Notes: generated from the sequence alone by a model not told the origin. A stretch of DNA of 34,621 nt from Tenericutes bacterium ADurb.Bin239 (GCA_002069815.1 MWCB01000015.1:1-34621); one strand, 5' to 3'. Shown: positions 8,332-17,682, numbered from the stretch's first letter. Program-made: numbers and translations.

Positions 8332-9528
8332 ATGAATCCACAAAAGCTAACCAATGATGTCATTAATGAAACGGCCACTATTATCGATAAGTTTGGCCCC
8401 CGTCTAGCGGGAACGAAAGCAGCACTTGCTGCCGCTGATTATTTATATGCCGATGCTAAGAATTATAGTGACGAAACGCATACCCAAGACTTTTATATCA
8501 ATCAAGGAGCGTTCCTAGGATGGATCAATCTTTTAGTCATCTTTTATCTTTTAGGATTAATCTTCTTTATGCTTCATTATCCAGTCGTAACGTTAGTGCT
8601 TCTTGCACTTAGTGTTTTAATTCTTTATTTACAATTTATTCGCTATTTACCAATTATTGATTTTTTATTTCCTAAACGCCAAGCGCGGAATGTTTATGGC
8701 GTAATTGAACCAAAAGGTGAAGTAAAACGTCAAATTATCATAAGTGGACACCACGATAGCGCCAATGTCTTTAACTTCTTCATCCATCAACCAAAACTTT
8801 ATAACTTGCGGGTGACAGGTTCAATTGTCTTTGTTATTTTAAGTTTACTGCTCGCCATTGCCAACTTGATTTTCCCTAATGAAATACTTCATTATATCTC
8901 TTTAGGCATTATTGCTTTCGGCGTTCTCCTTGTTGGCCAAATGTGGTTCTTTCGCAGTAAAAAAGCGACCCCAGGCGCTGGCGATAACCTTGCTTCCACC
9001 CAAATCGCGTTCCAACTAGGAAAATACTTCTATAACGCACGAGGAACGGATAAAGAATTAAAACACACGCGGATTATCTTTGCGTCTTTTGACGCCGAAG
9101 AGGAAGGTTTACGCGGTGCGCGCGCTTTTGTTAAAAAACATAAAGCTAAACTACTTGAAACGAAAACATATTTATTAAATATTGAATGTCTGTATGATGA
9201 AAATGAACTTTTCTTCTTAACTAGTGATATCAACGATAGTGTGAAGTTAAGCGACAATTTAGCGCTTGAACTTGTTAATATCGCTAAGGAATTAGGGATT
9301 CAAACCCATAAACAAAAAATTACCGTTCTCACTGGTGGGACGGATGCTGGCGAGTTTGGTAAAATAAACGTTGAAGCCACGACTTTGATGGGAATGCCGT
9401 GGACCAATGATACCCGCAGTAATGTTTATCACACTCCGCATGATACTATTGATAAAGTATCTAAAAAAGCTGTGGAACATACCATCACTATCTTTCATAC
9501 TTACATTGTTAATAAAGACAAAGAATAA
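8332..9528 (+). CDS. Membrane-embedded M28-family zinc metallopeptidase
   Basis: 398 residues. The di-zinc M28 aminopeptidase motifs are present in order: GHHDS (139-143), GAGDNLAS (215-222, bridging Asp218), DAEEEGLRG (254-261, catalytic Glu256 and ligand Glu257), GGTDAGEF (335-342) and YHTPHDT (366-372). Two hydrophobic hairpins interrupt the fold, one before the first motif (about 61-107) and one between the first and second (about 161-206), so the catalytic domain would be anchored at the membrane. The substrate is unknown; the family includes amino- and carboxypeptidases. AGGAGAAATT lies ahead of the ATG. It is a single-gene transcript. Confidence 0.85.
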   Translation: MNPQKLTNDVINETATIIDKFGPRLAGTKAALAAADYLYADAKNYSDETHTQDFYINQGAFLGWINLLVIFYLLGLIFFMLHYPVVTLVLLALSVLILYLQFIRYLPIIDFLFPKRQARNVYGVIEPKGEVKRQIIISGHHDSANVFNFFIHQPKLYNLRVTGSIVFVILSLLLAIANLIFPNEILHYISLGIIAFGVLLVGQMWFFRSKKATPGAGDNLASTQIAFQLGKYFYNARGTDKELKHTRIIFASFDAEEEGLRGARAFVKKHKAKLLETKTYLLNIECLYDENELFFLTSDINDSVKLSDNLALELVNIAKELGIQTHKQKITVLTGGTDAGEFGKINVEATTLMGMPWTNDTRSNVYHTPHDTIDKVSKKAVEHTITIFHTYIVNKDKE

Positions 9529-9547
9529 TCGTAGTTTGATATTTAAT

Positions 9548-9578
9548 AAAAAGCAGAGAATTTGGCGCTCTGCTTTTT
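9548..9578. terminator. Bidirectional terminator between the M28 peptidase and the pho block
   Basis: AAAAAGCAGAG (9548-9558), 9-nt loop, CTCTGCTTTTT (9568-9578), with T-rich flanks on both strands. It ends the peptidase gene and the minus-strand block that begins at pstS. Confidence 0.85.
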
Positions 9579-9616
9579 AATGTTTTCATTAGGTATAATC
9601 GGACTATTTTAAATGA

Positions 9617-10165
9617 TTAATTGCTTACTTCTTCTTTGGCACTATCACTTAATTCTTTGAATACTTTATAGTTTGCGTAAACATCAAAAATATTGGAAAA
9701 CATAAATTTAGCGGCTTGATTCGCAGTCACGGGGGTACTGATTGTGCCAAAAATAACCGTCCCTGTTCCTTTTTTAAGAAGCTTATCAATCACGGAAACA
9801 TTCACAGAAATATATTGAACAGCGTCGACGGGAATGCTTTCAAAGTCAATTCCTAATAAACCTTTTTGAATGATGAAGCGTTTGTTAGTAACGGTAAAAA
9901 ATTTATTGCGATGCGCGAGGATTTGACAAACTAATATGATTAAGTAAAGTAGTGTCCATCCACTTAAAATAAGGGTGGCAATAAGGGGCATGCGCGCAGT
10001 TTCTTCAAGAGTTTCACCGGGCACAAAATAAAGAATTGATAAGAAAACAGCAATAAACAAATAAACTAAAACACTCGTGATAATCGTTTTAAGTAAATAT
10101 GGTTTATAAGTATATAAGACCTTTTCATCTTTCATCAAGATCTTGCTAGTTTGGTTTCGATTCAT
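9617..10165 (-). CDS. Bacterial PH-domain membrane protein (bPH2/YdbS-like), copy 2
   Basis: 182 residues from the ATG at 10163-10165, preceded by AAGGAGG at 8-nt spacing. An upstream ATG at 10189 would place that site inside the gene. A short cytoplasmic N-terminus (ending KDEKVLYTYKPY) precedes two helices (about 27-47 and 62-82). A basic turn and the bPH2 core follow: FTVTNKRFIIQKGLLGID, then a VDAVQYISV strand. The function of such domains is not settled; they often occur in paralogous sets at membranes. It aligns along its whole length with the neighbour at 10228-10779, so the pair arose by tandem duplication. Confidence 0.8.
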   Translation of the reverse strand: MNRNQTSKILMKDEKVLYTYKPYLLKTIITSVLVYLFIAVFLSILYFVPGETLEETARMPLIATLILSGWTLLYLIILVCQILAHRNKFFTVTNKRFIIQKGLLGIDFESIPVDAVQYISVNVSVIDKLLKKGTGTVIFGTISTPVTANQAAKFMFSNIFDVYANYKVFKELSDSAKEEVSN

Positions 10166-10227
10166 GTTCTTTTCCTCCTTCTTCCTCATCTTAATTTTAC
10201 CATGGTGAAGTAGGAATACTTATTATT

Positions 10228-10779
10228 TTATGAACGCTTTACAGTTTCTTTACTTTCATCACTTAGCTTTTTAAAGAGTTTATAATTTTCATATACATTA
10301 GGGATACAAGTAAACATAAAACTGCCGCTTTGTTTGGGGGTTACTGGTGCACTTTTCGTGCCAAAAGTAATACTGCCCGTACCTTTGCGTAGCATTTTAT
10401 CAAAAACAGTAACATTAACGGCCATAAAGTCAACATCGGCAAGGGCTACACTCGCATAATCAATACCTAAGAATCCCTTTTGAATAATAAAGCGTTTATT
10501 AGTGACAGTGTAGAAACGATTACGATGACCAAGAATCTGCCCTATAAGAAGGATAAGAAAAAAGAGAGTAACTACTGCTACCATCCCATAGGGCATAATC
10601 ATAAAAGGTTTAAAAAATTCATCGTTAGGCACTCCTAAAATAAAAACCCAAATAAAAGAACTAAACACTAACCACATTAAAATAGTCGTAATAATTTGGG
10701 GAGCAATATAAGGTTTAAAGGTATAGAGCACTTTTTCCCCTTCTAATAATATATTTTCGGTTTTATTACGTGTATTCAT
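10228..10779 (-). CDS. Bacterial PH-domain membrane protein (bPH2/YdbS-like), copy 1
   Basis: 183 residues with the same plan as the gene at 9617-10165: charged N-terminus (LEGEKVLYTFKPY), two helices, HRNRFYTVTNKRFIIQKG and a C-terminal NVYENYKLFKKLSD helix. FYTVTNKRFIIQKGFLGIDY closely matches the paralogue. It starts 34 bp after phoR with no terminator between, so it may be read through from the pho operon. A TGATAAAAT sequence at the phoR end could also be its own promoter. Its ribosome binding site (AAGAGA) is weak. Confidence 0.8.
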   Translation of the reverse strand: MNTRNKTENILLEGEKVLYTFKPYIAPQIITTILMWLVFSSFIWVFILGVPNDEFFKPFMIMPYGMVAVVTLFFLILLIGQILGHRNRFYTVTNKRFIIQKGFLGIDYASVALADVDFMAVNVTVFDKMLRKGTGSITFGTKSAPVTPKQSGSFMFTCIPNVYENYKLFKKLSDESKETVKRS

Positions 10780-10813
10780 GCTTATTTATCTCTTAAATCA
10801 CCCTATTTTATCA

Positions 10814-12475
10814 TTATTTTGTCTCATTAAAGTCAATAGTAATCGTTGTGCCTTTCCCAATGTGCGAACTAAGATTTATTTTATAACTATAAAGTTCACA
10901 AATATGCTTAACGATGGCAAGCCCTAATCCCGTACCGCCCCGAGCTTTACTTCGCCCTTTGTCCACACGGTAGAAACGTTCAAAGACCCGTCTCTTATCA
11001 TCTTCGGCAATCCCAATTCCTGTATCACTGATAGCGAGTATTTTCTTCTTTAAGCTAACTTTAATACTACCTTTTTCTTTATTATATTTAATTGCGTTAT
11101 CAATTAAATTACGAACTAGTTCATCAATAAGTTTATACTCGCTATTAATCTCCGTCTTCTCTAAATCTAGCCGCAGGGCGACATCTTTTTCGTTCATCCG
11201 GTCTTCCATTGATTCAACAATATCCCGTACCACTAAATCAAGGCGGACTTTTTCTTCGTTTTTCTTATAATCTTGTTCCAGCATCGCTAAATCAAGCATA
11301 TCTAATAAGATATTCCGCATTCGGCTCGCTTCGCTTAGGGTCTTATATGCATAATCTCTAATTACGGGGAGATCAGTAGCGATACCTTCGGTAATCATCT
11401 GCTGATAACCAATAATACTCGTCAGTGGTGACTTTAATTCATGCGAAGCATTTTGGAAAAAGTCTTTCTTTGTTTTGTCCACATTATGTTCAATCGTAAT
11501 ATCTTCAAAAGTAACAATTAGACCCCCGCTGAGCCATGACATATCAACAGGTGTTAATAGACATTTAATTGCTTTACCATCATCGTAATATAAATACTTA
11601 CTATTAACTCTCTTTTTTAAGCCATCATCAATTAAATTTTGTAGTTTGACATCACGAATAATATTAACGTAATGACGATTAATTACATTTGATTCAATAT
11701 CAAAAATTCGCTTTAATTGCTCATTAATTAAAATTAAGCGCCCCGTTTTACTAATAAGGGCAATTCCTTGTTTTAAAGTATCAAGTACCGTGATAATTTC
11801 TTCATTTTTAGCGCTTATTTCATCGATTTTACGGCTTAATTTCTGTGAAATTAAATCCATAATTTCCGGAATTTCATCAGTGTCACTCACCTCTTGAACA
11901 TCACTATCAATTAAATCATAAACCTTATGCATTGCGGTGCTGATCGCGGTGGTTGATTTTTTATTAAGTAAATATATTAACAGGCTTGACACTCCGCTGA
12001 TTAAAAGAAAAGCTCCCACTCCCCATAAAATAATCATATTAATTTTAGTCCCCACGTTAAAGGGCAATGAAATTATCAAATAGTACCCATTATCTAACCC
12101 CGCCACATACATCATCATTTGTTTATTATCGGTGGCACGGCGAGTAATGATTTTACCGAGGTTTTCACTTTGTAATTCAGGTCGTTCTAATTGATTATTC
12201 GTGTTTGTTATAGTGGGATGAGTGTCAGCCACTACTTCGCCCGTTAGTGACACAATTGTTAAACGAACATCACTATTTGTGTTTCGAATAATATTTTTCG
12301 TTTCATCAAAGTTAGCACCTGTAAAGTAGGAAGAAGTTAATGATAAGAAATTATTCGCTCGTTCCGAATATATAGCGTATTCATGCTTATAAAGTACAAT
12401 TGACGAAGTTAAAATTACACTTACTACGGCAAGTAAAATAACGATCACATTAGTAAAGATTAACTTCTTCTTCAT
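10814..12475 (-). CDS. phoR: Phosphate-response sensor histidine kinase (PhoR-like)
   Basis: 553-residue membrane histidine kinase. TM1 is about 7-29, the extracytoplasmic sensor about 30-145 and TM2 about 146-170. A PAS-like region (about 225-330) follows, then HisKA with phospho-acceptor His345 in ASHELKSP, the N box around 456-464 (NLIDNAIKY), G1 DTGIG (484-488) and G2 GGTGLGLA (513-520). The ATG directly follows the phoP stop (TAAATG, no gap), so translation is probably coupled. As the last signalling gene of the pst operon it should sense phosphate limitation through PhoU and the Pst transporter and phosphorylate the adjacent regulator. Confidence 0.92.
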   Translation of the reverse strand: MKKKLIFTNVIVILLAVVSVILTSSIVLYKHEYAIYSERANNFLSLTSSYFTGANFDETKNIIRNTNSDVRLTIVSLTGEVVADTHPTITNTNNQLERPELQSENLGKIITRRATDNKQMMMYVAGLDNGYYLIISLPFNVGTKINMIILWGVGAFLLISGVSSLLIYLLNKKSTTAISTAMHKVYDLIDSDVQEVSDTDEIPEIMDLISQKLSRKIDEISAKNEEIITVLDTLKQGIALISKTGRLILINEQLKRIFDIESNVINRHYVNIIRDVKLQNLIDDGLKKRVNSKYLYYDDGKAIKCLLTPVDMSWLSGGLIVTFEDITIEHNVDKTKKDFFQNASHELKSPLTSIIGYQQMITEGIATDLPVIRDYAYKTLSEASRMRNILLDMLDLAMLEQDYKKNEEKVRLDLVVRDIVESMEDRMNEKDVALRLDLEKTEINSEYKLIDELVRNLIDNAIKYNKEKGSIKVSLKKKILAISDTGIGIAEDDKRRVFERFYRVDKGRSKARGGTGLGLAIVKHICELYSYKINLSSHIGKGTTITIDFNETK

Positions 12476-13141
12476 TTAGATCTTATACCCTACTCCATAG
12501 ACTGTTTTAATAAACACGCCTTTATCGTTTAGTTTATTACGTAATGCTTTAATATGCATATCAAGCGTCCGACTTTCAAAAGCTTGTTCCACTTTCCAAA
12601 TAATACCAAAGAGTTGTTCGCGCGATATCACATTTGGTGAATTTTTCATCAGTGTTTCTAAAATAGTAAATTCACGATTTGTTAATTCAATCTTTTTCCC
12701 TTTTTTAGTAACGGTTCGTTCTTTAGCGTTAAGCTCAACATCATCAATTTTAATAATGTCACTTTGATCAACACGTCGCATCTTCGCATCGACCCGCGCC
12801 ATAAGTTCTAATAAATCAAATGGCTTTTCAATATAATCATCAGCCCCTAAATCAAGGTTTTCCACCTTATCGGTTATTAAATGTTTCGCGGATATGATAA
12901 TAATTTGGATATTATCATTTATATAATCTTCGCGCACTTTTTTTAAAATTTCCGTGCCCGACATGTCTGGTAACATTAAGTCTAATAAGATTAATTGTGG
13001 TTTTTCCTTAGCAAAGGCTTCAAAGAAAGATTTACCATCACTAAAAGTTTTAACGGTGTAGCCTTGCTTGGTCAAAGTCTTATTGATAATTAAGGCAATA
13101 TCTTGATCGTCTTCAACTGAATAAATTAATTTTGGCATCAT
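12476..13141 (-). CDS. phoP: OmpR/PhoB-family response regulator of the Pho system
   Basis: About 221 residues. The N-terminal receiver has acidic pair Asp11/Asp12, phospho-acceptor Asp54 (LLDLMLPDMSG), Ser85 and Lys106 (EKPFD). A linker precedes a C-terminal winged-helix DNA-binding domain (TNREFTILETLMKNSPNVIS to VYGVGYKI). Two adjacent ATGs are possible; GTAGGAGAAG serves either. It lies 7 bp after phoU and abuts phoR. Phosphorylated PhoB/PhoP proteins bind repeated TT-A-CA elements, and matching repeats lie ahead of pstS at 17697-17724, so this regulator probably controls its own operon. Confidence 0.93.
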   Translation of the reverse strand: MMPKLIYSVEDDQDIALIINKTLTKQGYTVKTFSDGKSFFEAFAKEKPQLILLDLMLPDMSGTEILKKVREDYINDNIQIIIISAKHLITDKVENLDLGADDYIEKPFDLLELMARVDAKMRRVDQSDIIKIDDVELNAKERTVTKKGKKIELTNREFTILETLMKNSPNVISREQLFGIIWKVEQAFESRTLDMHIKALRNKLNDKGVFIKTVYGVGYKI

Positions 13142-13148
13142 TCTTCTC

Positions 13149-13784
13149 CTACATAATCATCTTATCTTTGTAATAGCCTGACTTAATATAAACGACCCAT
13201 TCGGCAATATTGACTGAGTGATCAGCGATCCTCTCTAAATATTTTACAACTAAAGTTGTATAAATGGCAAACTGCAGGTAATGAACATCCCCATCTTTCT
13301 TAGCGGCAAGTGATTCAATAATTTCAAGATATTTGGCGTCAACATAATCATCATCCGCGATTACTTCATTCGCTAAATCAACATCCTTATCAGTGTAAGA
13401 CTTAATGGAACGTTTAATCATATCAACCACAAAAAGAAGTAACGATTCAACTTCGGCATTTTTATTATCTTTATAGGGCACTAATTTTTGCGCAAACCGG
13501 AGAATATCTTCGGCGTGGTCACCAATACGTTCAAGGTCACTGACTAATTTTAAAATACCTGTTGTTTCCTTTAAATCACGGGCAAATAGGCGTTCTTTTA
13601 AGAGAATGTTGAGACACATCTCTTCAATCATGCGCTCATATTGATCAATTAAATCATCATTAATACTTTCAACTTGGCCTTTACCTAAATAAAAGTCTAT
13701 CGCCTCATTAATATTAACAATGACAGCATCACACATCCGTAATAATAATGTGCTTAACGTTTCCATTTCTGTTTCAATATTCAT
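13149..13784 (-). CDS. phoU: Phosphate transport system regulator PhoU
   Basis: 211 residues, all helical, made of two PhoU repeats. Each carries the metal-binding signature: DLERIGDHAEDI in the first and YLERIADHSVNIAEWV in the second. PhoU links transporter status to the PhoR kinase and restrains phosphate uptake when phosphate is plentiful. The start lies 2 nt after the pstB stop, and its GGAGG site is within the end of pstB, which fits coupled translation in the pst operon. Confidence 0.95.
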   Translation of the reverse strand: MNIETEMETLSTLLLRMCDAVIVNINEAIDFYLGKGQVESINDDLIDQYERMIEEMCLNILLKERLFARDLKETTGILKLVSDLERIGDHAEDILRFAQKLVPYKDNKNAEVESLLLFVVDMIKRSIKSYTDKDVDLANEVIADDDYVDAKYLEIIESLAAKKDGDVHYLQFAIYTTLVVKYLERIADHSVNIAEWVVYIKSGYYKDKMIM

Positions 13785-13786
13785 AA

Positions 13787-14536
13787 CTATCCAAACCTCC
13801 CTGTAATGTAATCTTCTGTGCGTTTATCTTTTGGATTAGTAAATAATTCTTTCGTTTTATTCATTTCAATGACTTCACCAAGCAAGAAAAAGGCAGTAAA
13901 GTCACTAATACGCGCCGCTTGTTGCATATTATGGGTTACAATTATTATTGTATAGTCTTTCTTTAATTCTTGTAATAGTTTTTCAATCGTTTGCGTCGCA
14001 ATTGGATCAAGAGCGGAAGTTGGTTCATCCGTTAAAATAACTTCTGGTTCCATCGCAATACAACGAGCGATACAAAGTCGTTGTTGTTGACCGCCCGAAA
14101 GACCGAGCGCTGAATCTTTTAACCGTCCTTTGACTTCTTCATAAAGACCAGCTTTTTTAAGCGAATCAAAAACAATTTTATTTAATTTTTCTTTACCTTT
14201 AATACCCGCACAACGGGGACCATAGGCAACATTATCATAGATTGACATTGGGAAAGGATTTGGCTTTTGAAAGACCATCCCGACGCGGGTCCGTAAGTCA
14301 ACTGTGTTTAAAGTTTTAATATCTTTGCCTTCAAAAGTAATATCGCCTTCAATTTTACAACTAGGGATTAAATCATTCATGCGATTTAAACAACGAAGTA
14401 AGGTTGATTTACCACATCCTGATGGACCAATAAAGGCCGTAACTTTGTTTTTGTAAATATCAAGTTTTACATTTTTTAAGGCATGCGTTTCCCCATAAAA
14501 TAAATTAAGATTTTCAATTTTAAAGATAGCTTCCAT
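13787..14536 (-). CDS. pstB: Phosphate ABC transporter ATP-binding protein PstB
   Basis: 249 residues, the usual PstB length. Walker [10 protein letters not shown] is at 37-45, followed by the PstB-typical [11 protein letters not shown]; the Q-loop lies in [24 protein letters not shown], the signature is LSGGQQQR and Walker B runs [13 protein letters not shown]. The His switch is in [11 protein letters not shown]. It energises phosphate import through PstC and PstA at the inner face of the membrane. GAGAGGAGT precedes the ATG, 3 nt after pstA. Confidence 0.97.
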   Translation of the reverse strand: MEAIFKIENLNLFYGETHALKNVKLDIYKNKVTAFIGPSGCGKSTLLRCLNRMNDLIPSCKIEGDITFEGKDIKTLNTVDLRTRVGMVFQKPNPFPMSIYDNVAYGPRCAGIKGKEKLNKIVFDSLKKAGLYEEVKGRLKDSALGLSGGQQQRLCIARCIAMEPEVILTDEPTSALDPIATQTIEKLLQELKKDYTIIIVTHNMQQAARISDFTAFFLLGEVIEMNKTKELFTNPKDKRTEDYITGRFG

Positions 14537-14539
14537 AAT

Positions 14540-15739
14540 TTAAGAGACTCCTCTCTTTTTAGTGTAAAAATGCCATGTAATCTTCACGGAAATTGACATC
14601 AAGAACACGACTAATAAAATAATAATTGAAATGCTGCATGCCGCCCCAAAGTTTGGCACTTCCGCTTGTGTTAGCGACCAAATATGGAGTGACAAAGTAG
14701 TTGAACCATTGAATATACGGGGATAATCCTCAATTGATGTTCCCAGCACAAACATAAGCGCGGCTGATTCACCAATAATCCGTCCAATTGATAAAAGGAC
14801 CGCGGTCAATAGCCCTGGTAAGGCGTTTGGTAACACGACTTTAAAGATTGTTTGAGTCTTTGAAGCCCCGAGGGCAAGTGACGCTGCTAAATAATCATTG
14901 GGCACAACTTTAATTGCTTCGGAAGCTGTTTTAACGACGATTGGTAATAACACGATTGTCATCGTCAAAGCTCCCGCTAAAATTGAATACCCATTCCATC
15001 CCGAAAAAGTAGCGACAAACGGAATAAAAACGATCATGCCGACTAAACCAAAAATAATACTTGGGACCCCGCTAGTGGCATCGATCATATTCGTAACAAT
15101 GGTTTTAAATTTTCCCTCTTTGGCATAAAGTGTTAAATAAATAGCGGCGCCAATGCCAAGAGGAATAGAAAAAATTAACGTTAAGCCAATTACGTATAAA
15201 GTAGTAAATAATGATCCGCGAATTCCGCCACCACTATGAATAAGATGTAAATATGATACTTCCACGGCTCTATCAAGCGCAAGGGCAAACTTCTTCGCAC
15301 CATCTTTTTGGGAGGCAAAAACGTCAGTGTTTTCAGCACTTACTCCCATTAAAACATCTAAATTCTCCCCTACTTGGGCTGTATATGTGCCATTACGACT
15401 ATTTAGTGTTAAAAACGGCGAATTAACCGCAATGTAACTAATACGGACGCATGGATTGCCATCCACTGTTTTATCATCTTTAAGCCCAACCCCGTATCGC
15501 TCACTAAAATAAGTATCTTTGATGTGGGGGTTATCATAATCTTTACTCGCCGACTCAACATTGACAATATTTAATGTTTCTTTATAATCGCTCGTAATAA
15601 AGTTCCACGATAAATTACGAACTCCATTACTTAAAATATAAATAATAATGCCACTTAAAAGCAAGATTGAAAAAAAGGCACTAACATAAGTGGTAAGATT
15701 AGCAATAAAATCAATTGCCTTCCGCTTTTTATATTTCAT
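14540..15739 (-). CDS. pstA: Phosphate ABC transporter permease PstA with a large extracytoplasmic insert
   Basis: 399 residues, about 100 more than Escherichia coli PstA. TM1 is at about 17-36. Residues of about 40-180 form a hydrophilic extracytoplasmic insert before the conserved permease core, which starts with the LFTTLYVIGLTLIFSIPLGIGAAIYL helix. The core holds the ABC permease EAA-like loop (ASLALGASKTQTIFKVVLPNALPG). The insert lies on the side where PstS docks; its role is unknown. The start overlaps pstC by 11 nt, so the two are translationally coupled. Confidence 0.93.
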   Translation of the reverse strand: MKYKKRKAIDFIANLTTYVSAFFSILLLSGIIIYILSNGVRNLSWNFITSDYKETLNIVNVESASKDYDNPHIKDTYFSERYGVGLKDDKTVDGNPCVRISYIAVNSPFLTLNSRNGTYTAQVGENLDVLMGVSAENTDVFASQKDGAKKFALALDRAVEVSYLHLIHSGGGIRGSLFTTLYVIGLTLIFSIPLGIGAAIYLTLYAKEGKFKTIVTNMIDATSGVPSIIFGLVGMIVFIPFVATFSGWNGYSILAGALTMTIVLLPIVVKTASEAIKVVPNDYLAASLALGASKTQTIFKVVLPNALPGLLTAVLLSIGRIIGESAALMFVLGTSIEDYPRIFNGSTTLSLHIWSLTQAEVPNFGAACSISIIILLVVFLMSISVKITWHFYTKKRGVS

Positions 15740-16637
15740 GGCGACTTATCCTCTTCTTGACCGCATTTAATAATGCATTTGACACTAAGATAATAACAAT
15801 TAAAACGATACCAAGCGAAAAACGAATATCATAATTTAAACCAGCGGACTCATGAATCCCTTGCATCATCGTGCTCGTTAAGGTCGAGGTTGGGGAAAAA
15901 ATACCAAGCGACACACTTGTAGCGCCCCCACATACCATCGAGACAGCGGTAGCCTCGCCAAGCGCACGACCCACCCCTAAAATTAAAGCCGCAAAGATCC
16001 CTGATTTAGCCCCTACTATCACGACTTTAAAATTAGTTTGGGTCATCGTTGCGCCTAGCGCTAAGCTCGCATTAATTTGATCAGGCGCAACGGCTTGCAT
16101 AGCGCTGATTGAAAGGGTTGTTATCGTTGGAGTAATCATAATGACTAATACCAAAATAACCGATAACGTTGAAACCCCGCCCGCTGTTTGTAACCCAAAA
16201 ACAAAAGCTAAATCGCGAACAATCGGGTTAATCACTCCCATCCCAAATAACCCAAAAATAATGCTGGGAACAGCAGCGAGTAATTCAACGACAATTTGAA
16301 TAATTTGCCCTAATAGTTTCGGCGCAATCCGCACAATAAAAAGGGCCGTTAATACACTTAGCGGTAAGGCAATAAGGGCCGCGAAAAACACAATCACAAT
16401 GGTGTTAATAGCAACGCCTAAAGCCCCATAGACTCCCTTAACATAATGAAGGGAAAAAAGGAAAGAGACGAGGCTAGCTTTAACCCCGTCGTTATAGGGA
16501 ACAAGGAATGGCCTTGTTCCCTTGAGGAAGGTAATAGTTACAATTAGGACAATTGATAATGAACATATAATCGTTAGAATTAAGAAGATTGTATGTATGA
16601 TATTATCAACTACTAATTTCTTTTTAGAAGCGATCAT
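15729..16637 (-). CDS. pstC: Phosphate ABC transporter permease PstC
   Basis: 302 residues with six helices. The PstC core includes ALPLSVLTALFI, LAAVPSIIFGLFGM and the coupling loop ASLALGATMTQTNFKVVIVGAKSG, then GRALGEATAVSMVCG. It forms the membrane channel with PstA. It begins about 19 nt after the pstS reading frame ends. The ribosome binding site is poor, so coupling to pstS translation may matter, and a stop codon in pstS could then reduce pstC expression. Confidence 0.95.
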   Translation of the reverse strand: MIASKKKLVVDNIIHTIFLILTIICSLSIVLIVTITFLKGTRPFLVPYNDGVKASLVSFLFSLHYVKGVYGALGVAINTIVIVFFAALIALPLSVLTALFIVRIAPKLLGQIIQIVVELLAAVPSIIFGLFGMGVINPIVRDLAFVFGLQTAGGVSTLSVILVLVIMITPTITTLSISAMQAVAPDQINASLALGATMTQTNFKVVIVGAKSGIFAALILGVGRALGEATAVSMVCGGATSVSLGIFSPTSTLTSTMMQGIHESAGLNYDIRFSLGIVLIVIILVSNALLNAVKKRISRHEI

Positions 16638-16656
16638 ACACTAGTTAATTGCCTAT

Positions 16657-17631
16657 CTATGCCACTAGTTCTGACCATGTAATATTTTCTGTTTCGTAAA
16701 TTGTCTTTAATTGAGCGGCCGTTAAATCGCTAACCGCTGTATTTTTAACGTTTACAACCGCGACGATACCATCTTTACTAACTAGTCCATAACTTCCGAC
16801 CTTCGCTGGTTCATCGCCTGTCAATTTAATCTCCCGACTAAGGAAACCAATGTGCATTGAATTAACTCCGCCTTTTTCACTGCCTTATGTTCCTTTATAA
16901 GCCGCGCCACTACCAACGTGATTATGAACTGGTTTGAAGGCAGGACACTTTTCCGCAAAGGCGGAACTTAATCCTAAAGCTATTTTTTCAACAGAGGTCG
17001 AGCCCCCAAGTTTCATTTCAATTTGCGCGTGACCTTCGTCTTCACAAATTGCCTTTAAGGCAGCATTTTCAGCCTTATTTAAAATTGTTTCCCATGATTC
17101 GGCACTGGCAATTGGACTAACAAGAATGCCGTCTTTGGCCTTAATAATACCAAGTCCTTCTTTTGAACTCATAAATTGTCTAAATCCGTTTAATAAGACC
17201 CATTCATCAGCGCTACAATCAGCTTCTAAACGTGTAATATAATTAAAGTTACGGGACAAAGCATACGTTCCATCAACAATCCCTTCTTCACTAGCGGCGA
17301 CACCTTCATACTTAAGGGCTTTAAGTCCTGAAGTTTCAAGGGAAGCATATGAGATATAACCGATACCATACACGTCGTTATTCACAAGGGTAATCATGTT
17401 AGAGTTACCATTTGCTTGGATTGTTCCAGGAATTACGGTATCATCAGTAACTGCCGCTTTAAAACCAATCGCGGTAAAGAAACCATCTCTTGTTCCGGAA
17501 GTATTGTCGCGGGTATACCTTGTAATTTTTTTGCTAACGTCAAATGTATCTTTATCTTTACATGACGCTAATCCGACTGCGCCTACTAACGCTAAGGCAA
17601 GTAGACTAATTTTCTTTAAACTTTTTTTCAT
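16657..17631 (-). pseudogene. pstS: pstS, phosphate-binding lipoprotein, interrupted by an in-frame TAA
   Basis: Reads as a PstS substrate-binding lipoprotein of about 324 codons, from the ATG at 17629-17631 (AAGGAGAAAAATTG upstream) to the TAG at 16657-16659. It has a lipoprotein signal with lipobox LASC. The half containing SGTRDGF comes first and the half with GGSTSVEKIA and DGIVAVVN second, permuted relative to Escherichia coli PstS. I recall this order from clostridial gut PstS proteins. At 16885-16887 a TAA interrupts the frame in a glycine-rich loop (GSGAAYKGT, stop, GSEKGGVNSMHIGF). The frame and homology continue on both sides, so it is a point change (most simply CAA to TAA), not a frameshift. 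It could be a true null, a strain mutation or a base error. GGAG lies 8 nt before the ATG at 16855-16857, which could restart translation of the last 66 residues. Confidence 0.85.
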
Positions 17632-17682
17632 CAATTTTTCTCCTTTTCCATACATATCCAATATATAGGAAAAGAATTTACG

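Noticed and set aside
16657-16857. A separate 66-residue gene
   Set aside because: It is the C-terminal part of pstS. The internal ATG has a plausible ribosome binding site, but it is not an independent gene.
16885-16887. Frameshift as the cause of the split pstS
   Set aside because: The two parts are in the same frame and the intervening codons read as PstS sequence, so the break is a single stop codon.
16657-17631. Permuted domain order of PstS as a novelty
   Set aside because: I recall the same order (SGTR half first) in many clostridial gut PstS proteins; only the stop codon is unusual.
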